A DNA stretch of 64,000 bases from Karalla daura (GCA_029224185.1 CM055191.1:16618760-16682759); one strand, 5' to 3'; shown: positions 38,801 through 51,110, numbered from the stretch's first letter. The notes: generated by a model from the sequence alone, not told the origin. A program made the numbers and translations.

Positions 38801-38857
38801 ATCCCAAATTTCCTCTGGGATAAATAAAGCATCTCTATCGCTATCTCTATCGCTATC
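38801..38857 (+). repeat. LINE/SINE-type 3' tail
   Basis: AATTTCCTCTGGGATAAATA followed by ATCT/ATCG repeats is the typical end of a fish non-LTR element (AATTTCCC..GGGATTAATAAAGT plus TATC units). The body is not recognisable. Confidence 0.6.
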
Positions 38858-39115
38858 CATCTATCCATGCATTATCTTGCCTGCTTTGTACCTTAACTTT
38901 GTTGTGGGGTCATCAGGAGGCTATTCTGGTGCACATAGGGTGGATGTAGGGGACATAGTCTGCACAGGACACCAATCCATCAGGTCACGCACACACAGGC
39001 CAAACAACTTACACCTGTAGGCAATATTCTCCACCTGACCTATTCATGCATGTTTTGGGACTGTGGGAGGATATCGGAGTACCCAATGAAAAGCCATGGA
39101 GACAGCATGTGGCTA
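38858..39115 (-). repeat. tRNA-SINE-like fish repeat, copy 8
   Basis: Reverse copy: CCATGCATTATCTTGCCTGC, CAGGACACCAATCCATCAGG, CTGACCTATTCATGCATG and TTTTGGGACTGTGGGAGGAT. It begins directly after the LINE-type tail. Confidence 0.75.
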
Positions 39116-39516
39116 CAATTTAACAATGTAATGGAAATAAAACAGTAGAATAAAGGCACCAAAAAATAGATATTTCAATATGACGTTTAAAATGGAGCAC
39201 ACTGAATGAGTAAAATCAAAGATGTTAAAAGCAGTGCAATAATTCACTGTATTTGTGTAGCATGGTAGCATAAATGTCACATTTTGCAAATTGTCAGCCA
39301 CAAGTAAACAAACATCTACCAATTCAGGTGCACATGCCCTGTGTTTCCATGCTCAAGTCACTTTCCAACACAGGTCATTGCAAAGGCAGGGCTGCTCACT
39401 GCATGCATACCGCTGACCACAGGGAGCACAGGCATGTGTGTGTGTGTTTGTGTGAGTGCAGAGGCTGATGGCTGGCAGCATCAAAAAGCTGTGAATGCGT
39501 ATACAGTATGTTTGAG
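39116..39516. other. non-coding, no gene seen
   Basis: Unique sequence with TG at 39437-39450; ORFs here extend from the next microsatellite. Confidence 0.55.
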
Positions 39517-39517
39517 C

Positions 39518-39618
<101 letters not shown>

Positions 39619-39639
39619 GGGCTGGGCTGGTTGACTGCT

Positions 39640-39790
39640 GGGAGTCTCATAAAGCTCTCAGTTTGATGACCAACTGAGCAGTAAATTAATTAATCATCAT
39701 TTTATGCCTCATCAAGCGCTTTGCCCGCACCTCGCCACAGGAGCCCGTCCCAATTAGCCAACAGCGGAGCCAATTGTTCTGTTTAGCTTA
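39640..39790. promoter_or_regulatory. candidate conserved non-coding element
   Basis: GGAGTCTCATAAAGCTCTCA, GTAAATTAATTAATCATCAT, GCCTCATCAAGCGCTTTGCC, GTCCCAATTAGCCAACAGCG and GAGCCAATTGTTCTG. A short, repeat-free, motif-rich block sharply bounded by low-complexity sequence. Confidence 0.48.
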
Positions 39791-40117
39791 AGTATAAGAG
39801 AGAGTGAGGTGAGATAAAGGCAGAGAAAAAGGGAAAATTGAAACTGTACAAAGTTGATTATATGGTCTGCACATTTGTAAACTTGTAGTTAGTGTGTTTA
39901 TTCATGTGTGTGGATTCAAGTTCATGCCTGCACATCATGTTTGTGTCTGCGTGCGTGTGCGTGCTTATGCCTGTGCTCATGTGTGTATACATGTGTGAAT
40001 ATGCATGAAAGAGTATGTAGGTGTGAACAAAGGGGAGGGCAGAGGAGGATCTGACAAGCTAATAAATATGTCATCTGTCCGTGTCAGGAGACCTCTAAGA
40101 AACAGAGACCCACTGGC

Positions 40118-40150
<33 letters not shown>

Positions 40151-40330
40151 TGCTTTTACAGCAACATCCTCTGTAACCCTGGTCTTATATGTAGCTATAG
40201 CCAGAGATAGCCGAGAAACACAGAACTGATGAGGCAGTGGGTGTAACTGCATGAGTTTGCAGAGTGTGTTAGAATGTCTCTGTGGGTTTGATAAACGATT
40301 TGCAGTTTAGTGAAAATTTGGAAGGATTAA
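39791..40330. other. non-coding with GA and TG patches
   Basis: GA-rich sequence, an irregular TG patch (39900-39995) and a (GA)n run at 40121-40148. No gene. Confidence 0.55.
40121..40148. repeat. (GA)n microsatellite
   Basis: 14 GA units. Confidence 0.96.
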
Positions 40331-40586
40331 AGGGTGACACAATGACTTTGTGGATAGTACTGTCGTCACACAGAGAGAAGGGTCTTGGTTTTTCCTTGAT
40401 TTTGCATGTTCGCCCCGTGTACAGTCAAAAACATGTATGTTCAGGCTGATTGGATACTCCAAATTGCCCCTGACCATGAGAGTAAGAGTGTGTGTGCTCT
40501 GCAATGGAGGGTGTTTACCTCTGTGTAAGTTGGAGATCCAGCAGACCGCTATGACACCATTGCTGATAAGATAATGAATGGATGGG
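40331..40586 (+). repeat. tRNA-SINE-like fish repeat, copy 9
   Basis: GGGTGACACAATGACTTTGT, TTTTGCATGTTCGCCCCGTG, CAGTCAAAAACATGTATGTT, TACTCCAAATTGCCCCTGAC, GATCCAGCAGACCGCTATGA and the tail AAGATAATGAATGGATGG. Close to full length. Confidence 0.82.
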
Positions 40587-43139
40587 AAGCTCAAATCCCT
40601 ATATGTACAGTAGCTTCAGCTTAAATTAAATAAATAAATAAAAACAGGGAAATTATTTTAAATACTATTTTCATGCTCCTATGTTGTTAGAAAACACCTT
40701 AAATAAATGTATTCTTCCCTATCACTTTTAACAGTCAGTTTTTAGTGGTGCTACTTTATTGTATTTACAAATAAAAGATCTGCCAAAAAAAAAGTGTGGT
40801 TTTCTTTGCGAGGTTGCAAGTACAACAAGGACAGATGTCCTACAGTCTAGTGGGACCTAAAGCAGCCAAGATCAGGTAATCAATTATACTTTCAGAGTAA
40901 AAAAAAAAAAAGTCATAGCCGTCATGTAAAGTCTTGTCCTGGACCATGGGAATGCCCCCAGCAGAACTGGATGTAGTCACTTTATCATCTTATCATCAAC
41001 GGGTCGGGGTGCAGGCTGGAGCTGCTGGTCCCAATCTGACGTGAGGGAAGTGGCCTGTGTAAAAAAAAGCCCGATTGTCACTACACATTTTAGTAATGGG
41101 TGACAGAGAGGCAGACAAGATGACATTGTGGCAATGCAGCCAGGAGGAAGCCGGCAGCCATGCCAGGGGCAGGGACGGAGGGATGGATAAGCAGATGTTG
41201 TTCATCACCCAGGGGTGGTGGGGGTTGCCTGTGTGTGGGCTGCTGCGACTGTGTAACTGTATGTGTGCGTGTGTGCCTAGGAGTCAAGGGGTGGAGGTGG
41301 TACATGAGTGTGTATGAGTCAACATGAGTGTAACTGTGTGTTTGCACATTAGTGAGTGAGTGCACGCTGTGTGCTGTGTGTGTTTGTGTGTGTGCGTGCG
41401 TGTCCCAGTGTACGCGTCTGTGTGCCGTTGCAAGTGCGTATTCCAGCATCCGCAAAGTGCTTGAGGGAGAGGCACCTACAAAAGGCATCTGGCAAGGAGA
41501 GCCAAAACAACAAAGGTAACCTTGCCTCTAGTGATGTACTCTTGGTTCTGGAGAAGAGGAACATGCAATGTGCAGTGTGTATGTGCGTAAATGAGTTTTC
41601 ATGCTGTTCGTGTCCATGCAAATACTTTTTTCTTTTTGTAATCTCTGTGTATATACAGCTTTTAAAGTCATTCACAGATGTATTTCAAGACAAAAGCCAC
41701 TACATGCATTTTCCAGATTAAGTAAAGTGCACATCCCCCCCCCATTATAATCAATGCCTATAGAGAGATTCTGTATTTGTTCAGTTTAGTGTGTTGCCCT
41801 TGACAGACCACATGAAGATTGAGCATCTGTACACGTCTGCTATTGATGCCACTTTGAACAAGTTAAAGGTATTGACAATGTGTCACCTTGACCCCTTTAA
41901 CACCTGGCATTACAGAACATTACAGAATCCATATATTATCTTGGATGGAGAAAGGCATCAATACTAGGTGGTTAATTCTTTGTGATGAATTCCAGCCACA
42001 TGTAGATGCAATCTGTAAAACAAGGTGATGTTGTGATGTTGTAGTTCGAAGTGTGAGTCATCTTTCTAGTTTAAGCAAGCCTGCACTAAATTTCTCTCTT
42101 ATCTGATTTATTCCTTTTTTTGCATGTCATCTGTTTCAATTGTAATATATGAATTACTGGAAAGTGGGAAGTGGTTTTTGGAATTGAATATTCTACTGTT
42201 TTATGATGCTATAATGCATTAAGGAGTGGGGAAGAAAATATGAATCATGAGTCTCTTTTGAAGAAGTCGAGGTAAAATCCCACTATTGCCCATCAGTGCA
42301 GCAGAGCAAGCTGAGCAGCTTCATGTCACTCTCATATAAGCAGTATATTGTAAAATTATCATGGGAAATGCTAGGTTCAATTTAACAGTTTTATGTCACA
42401 TAAATAAATATATAATAGACAGACAGCATACACTAATGCTGCAGAAAGGCTGAGTTTATAAGACGAGTTCATGTAGGCAGATCAACTGGTGCTTCCAGTT
42501 CTGTGGTTACTTGCGATTTGTCATCTCTGTTTTTGTTTTTTCCCAGTCATTCATTCTGTTTTAACGTTCTTTGGATTGCATTCAGAGGTGCTCTCTGACT
42601 TGTTTTTGGCATCAAATGAAAAGATGTTATTAAATGAGTAAACATTTAATTTGTGTTTGCAGACCTGCAGTTGAGAACCTATCAACTGTCTACATGATGA
42701 GGGCACATTTTTCTGTGATTACAACAAAGAGACATAAGAAGGTCAGACATGTTGTCACAGTGCAGCAGTCTCACCCATATGAATTACTGCTGAAGCTGAA
42801 ACATACACTTGTTTGTTAAGATGCTTTATCAAGGCCTTGGATTTGGGTGAGGCCTTCAAAAGCTTTTTGGACGGTGATCACAGTAAACTGTATGTATGAT
42901 ATGAGGTTTATGATCATCTCAAGTGCATCAGAGTACATTTAAAATGGTGCAATTAACTTCAGACTGCTTCCTGACAGGCTCATTTTTCTCCATCATCACA
43001 AGTGTTTTTTTTTTATTTCAGAAAGGTGCGTTCTGACCCCCATCAAAATCCTCAACATCACTGAGGTGCGCCAGGAACAGATCTGCTGAAGATCACATGG
43101 CATCAAAAAAAAATCATCTAAGATATATGGTAAGAGAAA
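40587..43139. other. non-coding, no gene seen
   Basis: AT-rich sequence with A runs at 40789 and 40900-40912. 40990-41180 is GC-richer and might be conserved. Irregular TG at 41250-41430, C run at 41737-41743. Short ORFs only. Confidence 0.5.
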
Positions 43140-44020
43140 ATGACACCTGACAGCTCACTAATTGGCCATTTCTGATTTCAAAGAGCCCCACTCGTCTTCT
43201 CCCCTCACCAAGAGTCTGACTGACAGCTGCTCGGCGATGGAAGGGTGGGAACCGCTCCTCCTACATCCTTTTCATGTCTCTGTTATCGCCTTGAGAATTT
43301 TCTCCTGCAAGAGATAAATTTACTGCGGAGTAAAAAATGTATCTCTGCCATCTGAGCTTATCTTTCCATCAAATATCCTGCAGGAGAAGTGTTGCTGGTG
43401 GAGTGCGAGCAGGTGCGGAGGTTATCAAACTGGGTGTGAGGCACTGTTCGACACAGTCAAACTACCCCGATGCCCTGCGTAGTGATTTTTCAAAATGAAT
43501 TGTGGTCAAGAATCTTATTAATAACTTTACTGGGGGGAAAGAAGTCCCGGCTGTCTTGTGTCTCTGCTTGTTTCTCTCATCTCTCATCTTCTGCTCTGCT
43601 TCTGTGACTAAATAAGATTTAAAGGGTAAAATCAGAGTGGACAGCTTTTGCCTTGATTCACCTCCATCACTCACAGCACCTCCTTTAAAGACCCCACACT
43701 CGTGGAGCTTTTACAGTAGGATAATGATGCCATTAAAAAATGTACATTACTTTGGTCCATCAAATGATTTTACAGTAAATGGAATCAATAAATCTTTTTT
43801 TCCCCCTCTCTCCCTCTCTTTCTGTCTGTGTTTCTTTCTTCCCCTGCCAGGCCTCTATGCTTGGGTTTGAAATACTTCTCAATGAAATGCGTTGAATTCC
43901 CTCGCAGGCAAAAAGCACCATCTCAGCTGTGGGGCTTTGATAAATCGCTGGCCAGGTGCTGCTCCAATTTGTCTTCATCATTAATTTTTACTGGGCTGTA
44001 ACCTATCTGTCATTGAGCGG
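43140..44020. promoter_or_regulatory. candidate conserved non-coding region
   Basis: 43150-43460 (CAGCTCACTAATTGGCCATT, GAGATAAATTTACTGCGGAG, GAGCTTATCTTTCCATCAAA) and 43870-44020 (GGGCTTTGATAAATCGCTGG, CATCATTAATTTTTACTGGG, CTATCTGTCATTGAGCGG) are low-repeat and motif-rich; pyrimidine-rich sequence (43795-43850) sits between. Confidence 0.42.
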
Positions 44021-45423
44021 AACCCCTAAGCAGAGGTTTTGATGTGTTCACATGTGTGTGTGCACTTGCTTAAACCCTCCATTAATTGAATAGGCCTCGA
44101 GCGGTTGAAAGAAAAGTGAACTAGAAACACCCTCTTTTTTCAATTTTAGTTCTCTTTTGTGTGTATTTGAACTGTAAATCACTGAGGGTGACATCTGTAT
44201 ATTCACGACTTTGTCACCGTCAGCAATATCATGCAGCCACATCCGTACCATTGTTGCATTTGATGAGCGGGGAGGGAAAGCCTCCAGCCCAGGTTTGCTT
44301 GAAGAGAGCTTTTGGCGTGTCTTCATCACAAACTGGGGACAATGAGTGTATTGTGCCTGTGCATGAGACACAGGGTTGTAATGTCCTGCATGTGTGTGAG
44401 AGAGTGCATACTTCCTGTATATTTCAAACCTGACCTGCAGGATTTCCAAACCGTGTTGGCAGGCACTGCAAGTTTGAGAGAAAGCGTTCTAATAATTTAT
44501 GTTCAACAGCTACTAAGTAATCCATTGTGCTGTCAAACATGAATGTATTTGCGGTGGGTGGAGGCGTGCAGGTGTTTATGGGTTGAATTGAGGTCATTTT
44601 TGACGTTGCTGCAGATGAAAGTAGATGATGCATGTGTGTCACACCATCAAGAGTTTGGGTGTGTGTATCCGTGTTTGTGTATCACATGAAAGACTTGGTG
44701 TGAGAGGAGGAAGAACAGGCAATAGAGATGGAGGAGGACAATGGGATGGTAGGCCATTATGAGTTCTTGCACACGCACACACACACACACACACCAACCA
44801 CTTAATGCATGCCTGCAGACACACTTCCGGGCAGCTGGGACTTTATGTTATCTACCCCAGCCTGCAGATATTTAGAGGATCCTAATTCCTTAAGTTTCAT
44901 GTGTCTGTATGTATGTGTGTGTGTGTGTGTGTGCCTGTATGCGTGTCCTTGTGCGTGCCGTGCGAAGACGGCAGGATTTAGCCAGCGTCCTACTCTGTCT
45001 GCGCTGCAAAGCACACGTGGTAACTGACAGAAGGGAGGCAGCAGAGAGAGGCAGAGACGGGTGGAGGGGGTTGGGTTGGCACACAGGACACCAGGCGGAT
45101 GCACGCTCAGTGAGCGAGGACAGTTTGTGTGTGGAGAAATGATGGAAATGATGTGCTAGCGCACTGTCAGTATTAAAAAATACACTGTTATGGAGAGTGC
45201 CACTGTGTTCTCAAAGATTAAAAGTAGTAACACAAACACCCTCTTAACAATGAACACAATCATCTGGGTAAGTGCGCAGTGCAAAATACACAATGACATT
45301 GCGGTCTGATCTGGTTAGAAAGGACAACTGCATCACAAGTGACACTATTGTTCATGATGTCCGCACACAACTGTTTTTAATCATTCATTTTGAGTTAAAT
45401 AGGACTATCACAACCACCACCAG
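44021..45423. other. non-coding with CA/TG patches
   Basis: (CA)n at 44769-44794 and (TG)n at 44913-44932 explain the Cys/His/Thr ORFs. 44040-44480 has moderate unique sequence. No gene recognised. Confidence 0.55.
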
Positions 45424-45464
45424 ATACAGGTTTCACACAATAAATGTATATGTGAAACCTGTAT
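45424..45464. repeat. perfect inverted repeat (14-bp arms, 13-base loop)
   Basis: ATACAGGTTTCACA and its exact complement TGTGAAACCTGTAT are separated by 13 bases that include AATAAA. Arms do not extend further. Confidence 0.92.
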
Positions 45465-45649
45465 GGGAACGATGGGCTCACTTTGAACTCTGACCAGCTT
45501 GACCCCATCTGTGTGAACAACTTATAAATATTCAGACTGAAAAAAAAATGCAGCAACCGAGTTGATGATCAAAGCTGAACGCTGAAGACATACATTTATA
45601 TATTATATATTCAAACATTATCAAAGAGGCAACATGGAAGGATGGGATG

Positions 45650-45900
45650 GATTCAAACAAAGGCGTTCTTCCACCATTCTGTTAATCGGCACTGACGGTT
45701 AATGAAGTTTTAATTTTCACCTAATCAGATCTTGTAAGCCATGCCCAGTCGCTTCGGACTGCCGTGGGAGGCAGGGGGACCCAAAGCCTGGCTCCTCAGA
45801 GACCACCACTCCGCTCTCATTAGTGTTCAGACGTTTGCGCTTCTCCTTGTTGGCACAGGGCTCTTCAAATATATGCTTTGAATAAGTCGCCGTGTAATTT
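45650..45900. promoter_or_regulatory. candidate conserved non-coding element
   Basis: GTTAATCGGCACTGACGGTT, AATGAAGTTTTAATTTTCAC, CTAATCAGATCTTGTAAGCC, GGCTCTTCAAATATATGC and AATAAGTCGCCGTGTAATTT. Repeat-free and compositionally distinct from its neighbours. Confidence 0.45.
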
Positions 45901-47214
45901 AAATGTTATTTTTATGTCAGATCCTCTTTGTTACATGGTTAACAAATGAGATTGACAGGCTGACTGGGACAGAGAGAGCAGCTATACATGTAAGGCCATC
46001 AGCTGGATTTGGAACATCACATGTTTGCACTGAAACCAGATGGGACACCAATAATTTAGAAGTCATTACTTACCACACATTATTCTCCTGATGTTTGACA
46101 GCAGTTGCAGAGGCTTCAAAAGACACTAGAGTATGTAGAAAATGGAACTAAAAAGTATGTTTCAAACAATGTGAACTGTCCACAGTGGCAGGAACAATGG
46201 GTTTCCTTGTTCAGGCAAGCTACATGCTTAATAACCATCATGTTAATATACTATTTGCTTAGCACTTTTCAAAACAAGGTTACAAAGTGCCTTACAGCAA
46301 GTCAAATAGACAAAGACGAGATATGAGACATTAAACAGATTAAATATATTAAAACAGCCATATGGGTTCAGGTAAAATTGGTATAAGTTCAAACAAGGGC
46401 TCATATGGAATTAAAAGATCTAAAATATATATTAAGGGGCCAGGCCTTGATGTGCCTTAAATGTGTAAAGACAATCAACAAAATCTGAAAATCACTCCTA
46501 AACAAACAGCTAAAAGAGGAGAGATGTGGTTATATCTCTAGGTTATACTGACAAGTTAAGCAGCAAGTTCTGAACAGTCTAATCTTTTGGTGTAGGCAAG
46601 AATTGGAGCGTAGAATTAAGAGGAATTTAATCATTGCCACCAAGAAAGCATTTTTTTGTTTCCATTACAAAGTGTCTGGTTATTTCTTCTTATTTATCTT
46701 TTAAATGATATATTAAGTGTTAAATTTGTGTTTCAGCCTTGGCTCATAATATACCATTAATTATATTCCAAAATATAATTCGATCATCTGTAAAAACAAA
46801 GTTGGAAAGCATCAAAATACCATTCATAATCCACCAGCAACTCTATTGTGAGGTATTTGATATTGTCAAAACTATGCACAGGTCTTACTTCCTATACAAG
46901 ATCCTCATTAGAATATCAAACTGAAATTGTCCTTTTTTAGATAAACCCATCATTTTCTTTTACCAATTTAGATTGCATGTAAGAATGTAAAGGAATTGTT
47001 ATATCTCAGTCCAGCAAACTCTGTCATTGACTGAAAAAGTTTAAAATACTTTGATATGAATATCAACTTTGTGCACCTTTCCAGACTACTGGGGCTGTGG
47101 TGACACACATGGTAAGGAAAGACTCTCTTTCTCTTGCATGCCATATTAACCATCAAAGCAGCCTGAAACAAGTTGGTGGTGAAAGAGCAGTCATTTTCCT
47201 CTACACCTTTTTAT
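45901..47214. other. non-coding with one old repeat
   Basis: AT-rich sequence with a decayed interspersed repeat (46243-46590). No gene seen. Confidence 0.5.
46243..46590 (+). repeat. decayed fish interspersed repeat (second family)
   Basis: CTTAGCACTTTTCAAAACAA, AAAGTGCCTTACAGCAAGTC, then GGCCAGGCCTTGATGTGCCT, ATCAACAAAATCTGAAAATC and GCAGCAAGTTCTGAACAGTC. This order (scaled-down 'cross-reference to shared geometry' of a duplicate-gene-like text: 'ggcc..gag-ccttaaa..atcaacaaaatctt') matches a repeat common in teleost genomes; family name not asserted. Confidence 0.55.
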
Positions 47215-47600
47215 CCTCCTGAAATTCCTGTTTTATCCCCTTAATCTTTCTCGCTTTCGCAAACACACTCAAGTACACTCACTCACATCCCACATATTAA
47301 TTATCGCCCCTGCATCGACTTCTGCGAACATTACCACTGACACCTCATTTGCTGGGAAAAATAAATAGTGGGCTGCCGGGGAGGTTTTCCCTTCTCACCA
47401 ACGACAAAGCGAGCCTGAGTTTGACTTGTTTTCATTTGGCATGGTAAACACTCAGGAGTGTGGCACTATCAACCTGGCAGCCAAACAACAAAGATGGGCT
47501 AAAGAGATTGAAGTCAGGTGAAGGCATTTCACTTGAGGTTGCACTGACATGCTTTTAATTAAAGCATTCCCACACATCTCTGTTCCAAAGCCCTGTGAGG
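47215..47600. promoter_or_regulatory. candidate conserved non-coding region
   Basis: CACATATTAATTATCGCCCC, GAACATTACCACTGACACCT, GAAAAATAAATAGTGGGCTG, CTTTTAATTAAAGCATTCCC. Repeat-free over nearly 400 bases. Confidence 0.42.
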
Positions 47601-48009
47601 CAAAATGATTCATTATGTGCTGTGTGTGTCTATGTGTGTGTGTTTACAGAGGCATGTATATCTATAGATGTATGAATGTTGGACTCAAAACTCAAAGATG
47701 GCATAATGTGTCAGAGTTTTCATCGTTGAGATTTTTGAGAGTTGTTGTCGTCAAGAGTGCCTACATTGTGAGATGCTGCAAACTGAATGGGTTCCAAATT
47801 ACTTCAAAGTTTAAGCATTCAAAAACAATACAATGAAAAATTAATGAGAGACCGTCAGTCAAGTCAAGCATTTATTGGTTTGATCTGTTAAAAGACTTTT
47901 TGACATTCTCGTTTTTTTGTTTTTCACCATGAGAGCATGTCTGTGCATTGCATGGTGCCATAGTTTTGTTCATTAAATTGAATTCAGTTAAATTAAAATG
48001 CTCTACAAC
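47601..48009. other. non-coding, no feature seen
   Basis: TG patch at 47620-47642, otherwise unique AT-moderate sequence. Confidence 0.55.
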
Positions 48010-48225
48010 GATCCATTATCTTATCTGCTTTGTCCAGTTTACAATTCTCCAATCAGCCTAAACATGCATGTGTTTAGACCAAAGGGGAAACTGGAGCACC
48101 TGGAGAAAACCCACAAAGACACAGGGAGAACACGCAGGATTATGGGAACTGAGTGACATATTTGAATGTCAAAGCAGGTTTGTGAAGACTAAGCGTGCAG
48201 CCTAACCTTTAGGGAGCAGTCCGGT
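48010..48225 (-). repeat. tRNA-SINE-like fish repeat, copy 10
   Basis: Reverse copy: GATCCATTATCTTATCTGCT, AACATGCATGTGTTTAGACC, CACCTGGAGAAAACCCACAA, ACACAGGGAGAACACGCAGG. The 3' half is deleted. Confidence 0.78.
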
Positions 48226-49094
48226 TTGTTACTTGTATGCATTTACAGATCACTTTGATGAAAAACACACTTGTGTTGTGGAAAGTGATTTAAAAATAGA
48301 AATGCTTCTCCTCCACCTGCAAGTGTCCATTCTGACCTATAAAACAACCCCTTCCCTCATCTTGCTCACCAATACTTAAATGCCAGTGTGTGTTTTCCCT
48401 TGATATCCGATCTCCTCTGTGGGCTGATTTTTGGTCTCCTCTCGGATGTGATTCAGTGGATCATATAAGTCATGCCCGTCATAGGCCAAATGTCCTAACT
48501 GCATACTTTCTCATGAGAGGGAGAACTCAATCTGTGTGTAGTGTGAAATCTACGATATGTCTTCACAGCCCCATCAGCTGTGCCATTCATTCACATACTG
48601 TATTGTTGACTCAAAATAAAGACGGTTTGGTTTCACCCTCCGTAAAGACGAGGACAAACGCAAGATCAGATTCCAGTTAAGATACTGTCAACAGCAGAGT
48701 GTCTTCTCGGTGGAATGTCACATTTGTGATCTTTGGAGATGTGCTTTGGTGGAGAGTGGTTGTCAAATGAAACAGAATATTGTTTAGTTTCTCGATGATG
48801 GACTGAGATGGGAACATTTATAGACTTCCAGTTGGGTTTGCCATTGCTCCCCTGGCGAATGCTTCCGTGAAAGCTTTTAAACCTCGACTAGCATACAGAC
48901 ATCTGTTTGATTGTCTCTACTCGCTGCACAGCTGCGCATCAGTTAAACATCAGCCTATAACTCAGTTTTACTGACACAACCTCAGAGTCAACACTATCAC
49001 AAGGTCACAAGGAGTTTCTCTTTTAATTGAAGTGGAGTATTTGTTCTGGAGTACTTATTTCTTATGCCAATGTCAATGGCATAAGAAAGGGCTT
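48226..49094. other. non-coding, no gene seen
   Basis: Unique sequence. The 96-residue ORF at 48390-48680 has no domain I recognise. Confidence 0.5.
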
Positions 49095-49362
49095 CATTGT
49101 GGATAAGAAGTCAACACTGTCTCTGGTTCTAGTCTTGGTTGTATAGTTTGCATGTTGTGCACATGGATTTTCTGCAAGTGGTCTGGTTTCATCCCGCAGT
49201 CCAAAACATTCATGTTTAGGTCGACTGGAGATTGAGAGTGAACAGTGTAGTGTATGGAGTGCATTACCTCTCTTCACCTCACGTGTGCTGGGTAGGCTCC
49301 AGCAGACCCCTGTGACAAACTTAAGGTACAAAGCAGCTAAGATAATGGGTGTATGGACATCT
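49095..49362 (+). repeat. tRNA-SINE-like fish repeat, copy 11
   Basis: TAGTTTGCATGTTGTGCACA, CCCGCAGTCCAAAACATTCA, GGCTCCAGCAGACCCCTGTG and AGCTAAGATAATGGGTGTAT. Near full length. Confidence 0.82.
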
Positions 49363-50054
49363 AAGTGCATGATGGGAATCAAAATCTACCTATTAAACCA
49401 TCACCATGAAGACAGTTTTCTGAGATCATGCTTTCGGTTTGCTTATTTTGAGCATGTCAGTGTAATCTCATTTATGAAATTAAAATGTGTTTGAAAAGGT
49501 AAAGGATAAAAATGAAGGCATCTGGGGTAACATCATGATCACCATATTTCAACACTGCATCAGCAAAAAAATAATGTGGAAAAGGGGAGGGGGGTCGAAT
49601 TACAGAAATGCTGCATTTTATGCTTAGTCTGACATATTAAAAGCATTTTTGGATTAAGCATTTGCTACAGCATAAAGAATGGCTTTAGAGCAGATGAGTG
49701 AGGCATCTCCTTTTCTCCTTCTCCCGACTTCTGCTCATTCAAACAGAAGTAACAGCAACTGCCAGCAACACATTTTGACATCTGCTGTTGGTGGCAGTAT
49801 TTCATGACAAACATCCACATAGCCTGTCTACATCCACATTTGACACAAATGTGTAGCCGTCATCACGGCCTCCACAAAGCAGCTACAGGCTGGTAAGCCG
49901 CATATCCTATTTTTGACCGCAGCCGATAATTCTTGCAAAAACCAGAGAGTCAATATTTTATCACAGGGCTACAGCAAACACATGCAGATGCATTGTTGGT
50001 ATGTTTTCCTCTTAAATATTGATTCCTGAGCCACTCTGCAGCCATCTGGTCTGT
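49363..50054. other. non-coding; possible conserved stretch
   Basis: 49640-49700 and 49850-50045 (AGCCGCATATCCTATTTTTG, GCAGCCGATAATTCTTGC) look unique. No gene. Confidence 0.42.
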
Positions 50055-50163
50055 GAAGTATATTCTGCATAAAACACACATACACTCACACACACACGCA
50101 GGTGCTTGCGGACATATGCGTGCACAGACACATACACGCCGCTATGCAAATGCATCCGCTCTT

Positions 50164-50170
50164 ACTCTCT

Positions 50171-50219
<49 letters not shown>

Positions 50220-50275
50220 ACACACACACACACTCTCACTTTCTCTCTCTCTCTCTCAGACACACACTGACACAT
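50164..50275. repeat. (CT)n/(CA)n compound repeat
   Basis: CT units followed by CA and CT blocks. Confidence 0.95.
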
Positions 50276-50738
50276 AAAGACACACGCACACATCAATGTG
50301 CATAGACACATGCACACGAATGGCCAGCATGCATAGAAAGACACACAAGGACATACGCACATACACATTCACACCCTTTGAGGGAAGCCCTCTCTCCAGC
50401 ATGGAGAAACAAAATACCTGAAAGGAAGATTTGTTTTGTCCTTGACTTCAAATGTCATTTTTACCACCCTGTCCACCCTAAACCACAGCCATGTTTCCTG
50501 CAACAATCACCTTGTTCCACTCACTTCCCTCTTTGTCTTTATGTCACCAATGAAGTGCCTTTGGACAGCTTCAAGGCGCAGTCATTACTGCAGCACCTCC
50601 TTCCTCCTATACAAGCACTTTTTTTTCCGTCAGCGTAATTGTATTAGAATGCACCTCGAATCCTCTGTAACAGAAAGATGTAAGCCGCTTCGCTTGCTTG
50701 TGGAGGGATCAACGGTTGTTCCTTTAAAAGCCTCAAAA

Positions 50739-50746
50739 GTGTGTGT

Positions 50747-50781
<35 letters not shown>
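50739..50781. repeat. (TG)n microsatellite
   Basis: About 20 TG units with one GAG interruption. Confidence 0.95.
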
Positions 50782-50785
<4 letters not shown>

Positions 50786-51053
50786 AGTGCATACACATGT
50801 GCATGCACAGTTGTATATGTATACAGACGAGGCATTCCTCAACACACATTCCTTCACCTCAAACACGCACGCATGGACCCAGACATGCACATGCACACAC
50901 TCTCTTTCACACACACAGTCTGAGAGTATAAGCAGAACCACCTCTGTGTGCTGTGATTAGGTATAGCTGTTGCTGAATTGTGCTGAGCACAGCCAGGGCA
51001 TTGCTGAGGATTGGGTTGCCCTGTTTCCACAGAGATGAGAGAGTGTGTGTACT

Positions 51054-51107
51054 CCCTCTCTCTCTCTCTCTCACTCACACACACGCACACACACACACAC
51101 ACACACG
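51054..51107. repeat. (CT)n/(CA)n compound repeat
   Basis: About 9 CT units then about 17 CA units. Confidence 0.95.
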
Positions 51108-51110
51108 CCG

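Larger units (their letters stand above)
50055..51110. other. microsatellite-rich region
   Basis: CA-rich 50072-50140, (CT)n 50164-50217 passing into CA/CT compound sequence to 50275, CA-rich to 50365, (TG)n 50739-50781, (CT)n/(CA)n 51054-51107. All ORFs here are repeat translations. 50460-50735 is unique with nothing recognised. Confidence 0.8.
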
